DNA from: Rhodospirillaceae bacterium
GTDB taxonomy: Bacteria > Pseudomonadota > Alphaproteobacteria > Thalassobaculales > Thalassobaculaceae
Assembly: GCA_018699735.1 (NCBI GenBank)
Contig: JABIRP010000160.1
Location: 1 to 37,111, forward strand
Direction of reading: 5' to 3'
DNA: 37,111 nucleotides
The translations under genes and the position numbers were made by a program. Each line of letters opens with the position of its first letter. The first letter of the stretch is position 1. This document shows, in pieces, positions 31,968-37,111 of this stretch. Under the pieces are notes generated by a model that saw only the letters and a program-made list of their open reading frames with translations, did not search any database and was not told the DNA's origin.

Positions 31968-32063
31968 AGCGACAAATTGCCCCAGCCAGGTGATCCAGAC
32001 AGCTCTGAGATCCGTATCAACATTTAGGAAAAAGGACAACGCTACCTCTGAAGGGGGCGACCG

Positions 32064-32954
32064 ATGGGTTACGCAGATCAAGGTCTTGCTGAACAAGCGA
32101 CCCGAGGCTTCATCAAAACGACGATGAAAGCGCCTTTGTTGACCAGGGAACACGAGCTCGATCTGGCGCGCCGGTGGCGCGATGACGAAGATGAAGCTGC
32201 CCTGCATGAGCTTGTCCAAGCCTACATGCGCCTTGTTGTGAGCCTGGCGGTTAAGTTCCGGAATTATGGATTGCCGATGAGTGATCTGATCCAGGAAGGC
32301 AACATTGGGCTGATGCAGGCTGCAGCCCGTTTTGAGCCCGAGAGAGAAGTTCGCTTTTCGACCTATGCCGTCTGGTGGATCCGCTCTGCCATCCAGGACT
32401 ATGTCTTGCGAAACTGGTCGATTGTCCGGATTGGTACGACGGCGACGCAGAAATCTCTATTCTTCAACCTGCGCCGTCTGCAGGCGCGGATCGGCGTTGC
32501 CAGCGCGCCCCAGGATCGTCGTCCAGGTGAAGCAGATGACACCATCGCCGAACAGTTGCGTGTCGGGGTTCATGATGTGGAAAAGATGCGCCTGCGATTG
32601 AGTGGGTCCGATCAATCACTTAACGCAACCGTTGGCGAAGATGGTGACGAGGAGTGGCAGGAGTTCCTGGCCGACGAGCGGCCGAACCCGGAAGAAACCA
32701 CCACAGTGTTGCGGGCTGGAAATACCCGGACGGAATGGCTGGCGGAAGCTCTGATGGAGTTATCACCCCGTGAGCGCACGATCATAGAGTGCCGGCGTCT
32801 GACGGAAGAGGGTGCCACGCTTGAGGCGTTGGGTCGCCAATTGGGCGTATCGAAAGAACGTGTACGCCAGATCGAAAGTCGAGCCCTGGGTAAGTTGCGC
32901 GACTGCATCAGTCGCCGGATAGACGATCCGAGCGATCTATATTCGGCTGTATAG
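32064..32954 (+). CDS. rpoH: RNA polymerase sigma-32 factor (RpoH2-type)
   Basis: A 296-residue heat-shock-type sigma factor. Region 2 is visible as AYMRLVVSLAVKFRNYGLPMSDLIQEGNIGLMQAAARFEPEREVRFSTYAVWWIRSAIQDYVLRNWSIVRIGTT. The RpoH box QKSLFFNLRRL follows, which separates RpoH from RpoD. Region 4 ends with the helix-turn-helix LEALGRQLGVSKERVRQIESRALGKLR. The divergent N-terminal region and context beside fdxA-carD suggest the RpoH2 branch, which in several alphaproteobacteria responds to oxidative and general stress. ATG 32064 follows AAGGGGGCGA. It should help drive hsp20 and htpG in this window. Confidence 0.94.
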   Translation: MGYADQGLAEQATRGFIKTTMKAPLLTREHELDLARRWRDDEDEAALHELVQAYMRLVVSLAVKFRNYGLPMSDLIQEGNIGLMQAAARFEPEREVRFSTYAVWWIRSAIQDYVLRNWSIVRIGTTATQKSLFFNLRRLQARIGVASAPQDRRPGEADDTIAEQLRVGVHDVEKMRLRLSGSDQSLNATVGEDGDEEWQEFLADERPNPEETTTVLRAGNTRTEWLAEALMELSPRERTIIECRRLTEEGATLEALGRQLGVSKERVRQIESRALGKLRDCISRRIDDPSDLYSAV

Positions 32955-32976
32955 AGGTATCTGGCTGAAACGTTCG

Positions 32977-34716
32977 CTAACTGGTCAAATCGACGACCCG
33001 TGCCGCTGGGAAAACAAAGGTGAAGTTCGAACCTTTGCCGGGCGTGCTTTCAATCTCCAAATGGGCACCATGCGCTTGAAGGATGGCTTCGGATATCGCT
33101 AAGCCGAGTCCAAGACCGCCGCGATCACGGACATAGGCGGATTTTACGCGGGCGAATTTCTGCCGGATCACATCCAGATCTTTGGCTTCAATTCCAGCAC
33201 CCTCATCGATCACACTGACGGCGAGTTCGCCGCCCGACCTATGGTCAGCGCTGATTGTGATATGGCCGCCCTCGTCGCTGAAATTGATCGCGTTGGCGAT
33301 CAAGTTGGTCAGCACTTCGGTCACTCGTACGCGGTCGGCGCGAAGGGCTGGAAGATGCTCTGGTAGCTCGATTTTGATCTCGATTTCCCTGGCTTGCGCT
33401 TTCGGTGTTGCCATGTTTTTGCAGTCTGTGGCGATGCGCTTCAGGTCCAGCCACTCTTCGCTTAAGGCCGGCTGTGCATCGCCCAAACGGGTGATATCGA
33501 GGACCTGCTCGATCAACCCGAGGAGATACTTGGCTGATCGGTTTATATCTTCGAGATATTCGTTAAACCGAGCCTCGCCAATCTTGCCAGCGGCACCGAC
33601 GCGCATGAATTCGCTAAACCCAATGATGGAGTTTAGAGGCGTGCGCAGCTCATGGCTCATGCTTGCCAGGAACTGGTCTTTGGCCTTGGCTGCACGAACA
33701 GCCTCATCCGTCACTTGAACTAGGTCGCGGGCAATACGGCGCTGATCGGTGAGCGCACAGGAGATGACCAAACCCGTGACAGCGGCCGTAATGAGGAAGA
33801 CCTGAAGGTTTTGCAGAGACTGCCCAGTTGCTTCCTCCAATCTGACGAATGGACCGAGTCCCATTCCAGTGTGAAGCGTCGCCAAGGATCCGAGCAAAAG
33901 CATACCGGCTGCCACAGCTGGTAAGGGGAACCGCGTGGCACCCCAGATCAGGAAGGGCAGCAAAAGATACGGCAAAGATATAGTGAAAGATTCACTCGAC
34001 GGTGTTGAGAATATAATGACTTCGGCGGCTGTAGAGGTGAGCAAGAGCGCCAACGCCTCGTAGGCCCGAGGTCGGTGTCGTAATGCGACCAACTCATTGA
34101 AACGGAACTTCAATACCAGGATTGTCGGGGCAATCAAGATGCTTGAAGATGCTGCCGTTAGCCACCAGTCGCGGGCGATCACCCAACCGAGTGAGGTGCC
34201 CATATTGGCTTGAAGGACCGAGCTGGCAAGAATTGTTGCCGTACCGAGCAGAGGCCCCAGGGCCGCCCCTGCGGCAATGATCCAGAGCATCCCGTGTAGG
34301 CTGTCGATTTCGTACTTGCCAATGATGTAGCGCCGTAAATAGTAGGCTGCGGGCGCGACCTGTAGGACGGAAGCGACCAAGTATATCGCGGGCCCGCTAA
34401 ATCCATCATCGATCAGCGCAATCGTACCCAACAAATATGCCCCGGTCATAGCTGTGAGATGGCGCGGCCATGCTTTAAACGGTGCCAAGCTCAGAAGTGC
34501 CAGCAGCACAGCATTTGCTATACTAAGTTGAGACGCTCCTAGGTTTAATGCAAGGTCGGCACGTGTATATGCCCATGCGGCGGTCAAATAGAGGACGGCA
34601 ACGCCTGCCGACAGGATCCATTCTGACAGGTGGTTTGTTTCGATCGTTGAACTGTTTGTCCCGTGCTCTTGCATACAGCCAGAGGCCCTCGGCCGAATAG
34701 GACTTATCGACGTCAC
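32977..34716 (-). CDS. Membrane sensor histidine kinase with MASE1-like sensor
   Basis: A 579-residue histidine kinase. The N-terminal 325 residues hold about eight hydrophobic helices with the MASE1-like pattern PFLIWGATRFPLPAVAAGMLLLGSLATLHTGMGLGPF before LQNLQVFL. HisKA follows with phospho-acceptor H355 (ASMSHELRTPLNSIIGFSE). The HATPase domain has N475 in LTNLIANAINFS, DEGAGI (504-509) and GGLGLGLAIS (533-542). The start GTG 34716 has GAGGA eight bases upstream; ATG 34674 is an alternative. No response regulator is adjacent, so it is an orphan; the unpaired REC-EAL protein at 9396 is one possible partner but distance gives no support. It converges on rpoH. Confidence 0.9.
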   Translation of the reverse strand: MTSISPIRPRASGCMQEHGTNSSTIETNHLSEWILSAGVAVLYLTAAWAYTRADLALNLGASQLSIANAVLLALLSLAPFKAWPRHLTAMTGAYLLGTIALIDDGFSGPAIYLVASVLQVAPAAYYLRRYIIGKYEIDSLHGMLWIIAAGAALGPLLGTATILASSVLQANMGTSLGWVIARDWWLTAASSSILIAPTILVLKFRFNELVALRHRPRAYEALALLLTSTAAEVIIFSTPSSESFTISLPYLLLPFLIWGATRFPLPAVAAGMLLLGSLATLHTGMGLGPFVRLEEATGQSLQNLQVFLITAAVTGLVISCALTDQRRIARDLVQVTDEAVRAAKAKDQFLASMSHELRTPLNSIIGFSEFMRVGAAGKIGEARFNEYLEDINRSAKYLLGLIEQVLDITRLGDAQPALSEEWLDLKRIATDCKNMATPKAQAREIEIKIELPEHLPALRADRVRVTEVLTNLIANAINFSDEGGHITISADHRSGGELAVSVIDEGAGIEAKDLDVIRQKFARVKSAYVRDRGGLGLGLAISEAILQAHGAHLEIESTPGKGSNFTFVFPAARVVDLTS

Positions 34717-34937
34717 TCTCGGATCCTCGATCTATACCAAACCGTTAAGATCGATGTTCCTCTACCTAAAATACACTATTCGCGAGTTTTGGCATCCCGT
34801 GAAACAAGGATGGCCCGTTAGGGGATGTGGAAGCGTTTTTGAAGCCAGGTATGTTTGACCGGAATGGAAGGCTGTGACAATCTCGCCGACAAACGCCCAC
34901 AGGCGATCCTTATCGAACATTTGTAGAGGATTTTGCG

Positions 34938-36146
34938 ATGACCGAGGCCTTCATCTGTGATGCCGTGCGTACCCCGATCGGCCGATATGCGGGTGCGCTA
35001 TCGCCGGTCCGCACCGACGATCTTGCCACCCTTCCGATAAAGGCGCTGATGCGTCGCAACCCAGACGCCGATTGGGATGCGGTCGATGATGTCTATTTCG
35101 GATGCGTCAATCAGGCGGGAGAGGACAATCGCAACGTCGCCCGCATGGCCCTGTTGCTTGCTGGCATGTCTTCTGAGATCCCCGGCGCCACGGTAAACCG
35201 GCTCTGCGCATCCGGCATGGAGGCGGTCAACGCCGCGGCCCGCTCGGTTCGCTCGAATGAGGGCGACCTGTTCGTTGCTGGAGGTGTGGAGAGCATGAGC
35301 CGCGCGCCCTTTGTCATGGCCAAGGCGACCAGCGCGTTTGACCGAAATGCTCAGGTTTTCGACACCACGATCGGTTGGCGTTTCGTCAACCCAGAGATGG
35401 AACGGCAATACGGCACCGACGCCATGCCGGAAACGGCTGAGAATGTCGCTGAAAAGTTCCAGATCAGGCGAGAAGACCAGGATGCCTTCGCGCTGCGCAG
35501 CCAACAGAAGGCTGGCAAGGCGATGGAGAATGGGCGGCTGGCAAAGGAGCTTGAGCCGGTTGAGATCAAAGGCCGCAAAGGTGCAGTGACGATTGTCGAT
35601 ACCGATGAGCATCCCCGCCCTAGTACGACTGCCGAAGGGTTGGCCAAGCTCGCCACACCGTTCCGCAAGGAAGGTGGAACTGTGACGGCGGGCAACGCAA
35701 GCGGTGTCAATGATGGCTCGGCCGCCATGATCGTTGCTTCAGAGGAGGCGGCGCGCAAACATGGCTTGACGCCACGCGCGCGCATTGTCGCGGCGGCTGT
35801 GGCTGGTGTTGAACCCCGGATCATGGGCATGGGCCCAACGCCTGCCACACGCAAGGCGTTGGAACGCGCCGGCCTGACCGTCGACGATATCGATGTGTTC
35901 GAGTTGAACGAGGCGTTCGCGGCACAGGTGCTGGGTTGCCTGCGTGAACTCGGCATCGCCGATGACGATCCCCGGGTCAATCCGAATGGCGGCGCCATAG
36001 CGCTCGGCCATCCGCTCGGTGCCAGCGGCACGCGGTTGCTTCAGACCGCGACCCAGGAACTGCACGAAACCGGCGGACGTTATGCGCTCTGCACCATGTG
36101 TATTGGGGTTGGCCAGGGCATGGCGACGATCATCGAACGGGTCTGA
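34938..36146 (+). CDS. Thiolase, 3-oxoadipyl-CoA-thiolase-like (PcaF/PaaJ type)
   Basis: A 402-residue degradative thiolase that cleaves a 3-oxoacyl-CoA with CoA. The nucleophile is C90 in [13 protein letters not shown], with H358 ([14 protein letters not shown]) and C388 ([10 protein letters not shown]) completing the triad and NEAFAAQ present. The segment [23 protein letters not shown] is typical of 3-oxoadipyl-CoA thiolases of the beta-ketoadipate and phenylacetate pathways. The next gene, a 3-hydroxyacyl-CoA dehydrogenase, favours a PaaJ-like role in phenylacetate breakdown, though a general beta-oxidation thiolase remains possible. ATG 34938 follows GAGGATTTT. The 221-base upstream region shows no firm promoter. 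Confidence 0.9.
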   Translation: MTEAFICDAVRTPIGRYAGALSPVRTDDLATLPIKALMRRNPDADWDAVDDVYFGCVNQAGEDNRNVARMALLLAGMSSEIPGATVNRLCASGMEAVNAAARSVRSNEGDLFVAGGVESMSRAPFVMAKATSAFDRNAQVFDTTIGWRFVNPEMERQYGTDAMPETAENVAEKFQIRREDQDAFALRSQQKAGKAMENGRLAKELEPVEIKGRKGAVTIVDTDEHPRPSTTAEGLAKLATPFRKEGGTVTAGNASGVNDGSAAMIVASEEAARKHGLTPRARIVAAAVAGVEPRIMGMGPTPATRKALERAGLTVDDIDVFELNEAFAAQVLGCLRELGIADDDPRVNPNGGAIALGHPLGASGTRLLQTATQELHETGGRYALCTMCIGVGQGMATIIERV

Positions 36147-36171
36147 ACCGAACGCGATACGAGAGGCGAAC

Positions 36172-37111
36172 ATGAGTGAGTTGATGCGGGTTGGTGTCAT
36201 CGGCGCCGGCGCCATGGGGCAGGGCATTGTTCAGGTCTCATTGCAAGGCGGTATGCCGGTGGTCCTGTATGATGCCAAGGATGGCGGTGCCGAAGCAGGC
36301 CGCGACATGGTCATTGGCAGGTTGGATCGTCAGGTCGAGAAAGGCCGTCTCGATGCCGGTGAGGTTGAGGCGATGAAAGGCCGGCTGCATCTTGCGGCTG
36401 ACCTGTCGGCATTGGCCGAGTGCGATGCCGTCATTGAGGCCGTGTTCGAGGATATCGGCGTTAAGCACGAGGTCTTCAAGGCACTGGAGGCGGTCGTGCG
36501 TGATGATTGCATCCTGGCCTCCAATACATCGTCGATCCCGATCGCGTCGATCGCGCGGGTGCTTGAACACCCGGGCCGGGTTGCCGGGATGCATTTCTTC
36601 AATCCAGTCCCATTGATGCGTTTGGTCGAAATCATCCGCAGTCCGGCGACCGAGGACTGGGTGGCCGAGAAGCTCACTTTGCTTGGTGAGGCGATGGGCC
36701 GAACGCCGGTAACGGTGAAGGATGCGCCCGGTTTCCTGGTCAATTTAGGCGGTCGTGCCTACACCACCGAGGCCCTGCATATCGTGCAAGAAGGGGTGGC
36801 GACCGTGGCTGAGGTCGACGCCGTTATGCGTGACTGTGGGCATTTTCGCATGGGGCCGTTTGAATTGATGGATCTGACCGGCGTGGATGTGAATTACCCC
36901 GTCAGCCTGATCGTACACGAGCAGTACAACTACGATCCGCGCCTGCGCACCACGACGATGCATAAAGCCCTGTTCGATGCTGGGCGCTACGGGCGCAAAA
37001 CCCAGATCGGTAATTATCGCTACGACACCAAGGGCAAGGCGATTGATCCGCCAAGCCCGGATCACGAGACCGACGCGACACCGGCGGAAGCCGTCTATGT
37101 GGCGGCTGGCG
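36172..37111 (+). CDS. 3-hydroxyacyl-CoA dehydrogenase (PaaH-like), 3' end outside window
   Basis: Translation from ATG 36172 stays open to the window end, giving 313 residues of an NAD-dependent 3-hydroxyacyl-CoA dehydrogenase. The Rossmann motif is VGVIGAGAMGQGI near the N-terminus, followed by ASNTSSIPI, the signature with catalytic His GMHFFNPVPLMRLVEI, VKDAPGFLVN, and the start of the C-terminal domain (CGHFRMGPFELMDLTGVDVNYPV). PaaH/PaaC proteins are about 500 residues with a second C-terminal domain, so about 190 residues may be missing. It begins 25 bases after the thiolase stop behind GAGAGGCG and is clearly in its operon. It would oxidise 3-hydroxyadipyl-CoA or a similar 3-hydroxyacyl-CoA. 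Confidence 0.9.
   Translation, partial: MSELMRVGVIGAGAMGQGIVQVSLQGGMPVVLYDAKDGGAEAGRDMVIGRLDRQVEKGRLDAGEVEAMKGRLHLAADLSALAECDAVIEAVFEDIGVKHEVFKALEAVVRDDCILASNTSSIPIASIARVLEHPGRVAGMHFFNPVPLMRLVEIIRSPATEDWVAEKLTLLGEAMGRTPVTVKDAPGFLVNLGGRAYTTEALHIVQEGVATVAEVDAVMRDCGHFRMGPFELMDLTGVDVNYPVSLIVHEQYNYDPRLRTTTMHKALFDAGRYGRKTQIGNYRYDTKGKAIDPPSPDHETDATPAEAVYVAAG

Overview
The window reads as chromosomal DNA of an alphaproteobacterium, most like a free-living, probably marine Rhodospirillales-type lineage. This rests on a CarD regulator downstream of a seven-iron ferredoxin fdxA, an RpoH2-type heat-shock sigma factor, a SUV3-like helicase next to an S4-domain protein, a DgcN/DgcA pair, and a TRAP transporter of the mannitol/chloroaromatic (COG4663-4665) type. 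Coding density is high and the DNA is GC-rich. I see no tRNA, rRNA, CRISPR array, IS element or prophage. The taxonomic guess is inference.

Region 1 (1-6099) deals with amino acids and related acids. It has a C-terminal gene fragment, an aspartate-dehydrogenase-family gene on the minus strand, an orphan Bug/TctC binding protein, and a tightly packed operon: dgcN, dgcA, a SAM methyltransferase and a VOC-fold protein. DgcN and DgcA are known to convert D-glutamate through N-acetyl-D-Glu to N-acetyl-L-Glu; the other two operon members are not explained by that pathway.

Region 2 (6112-11730) holds a Na/Pi-cotransporter-PhoU protein, an acyl-CoA dehydrogenase ending inside a 14-bp tandem repeat, a REC-EAL c-di-GMP phosphodiesterase and a class III CoA-transferase. 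Region 3 (11731-16792) is an AT-rich, palindrome-bearing leader followed by a TRAP operon (dctP, an internal hairpin, dctM, dctQ, a strong terminator) and two small membrane proteins.

Region 4 (16789-22328) is accessory: a HAD phosphatase and a methyltransferase on the minus strand, a choline-dehydrogenase-like GMC oxidoreductase, a zeta-toxin-like kinase with a small overlapping partner, an aminoglycoside-phosphotransferase-fold kinase and an NTF2-fold protein.

Region 5 (22350-32954) is a stress and RNA block: hsp20, an S4/Hsp15-like gene and the SUV3-like helicase on the minus strand; then htpG, a class V aminotransferase, a TerB-like protein, fdxA, carD, a metallophosphatase-fold protein that has lost nearly all metal ligands, and rpoH on the plus strand. 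Region 6 (32977-37111) has an orphan MASE1-like histidine kinase and the start of a beta-oxidation/phenylacetate-type operon (3-oxoadipyl-CoA-thiolase-like, then a 3-hydroxyacyl-CoA dehydrogenase cut by the window end).

The best leads for something undescribed are the degenerate metallophosphatase between carD and rpoH, the four-gene dgc operon, the zeta-like kinase pair, and the non-coding repeats at 7913-7982, 9227-9296 and 11840-11908.
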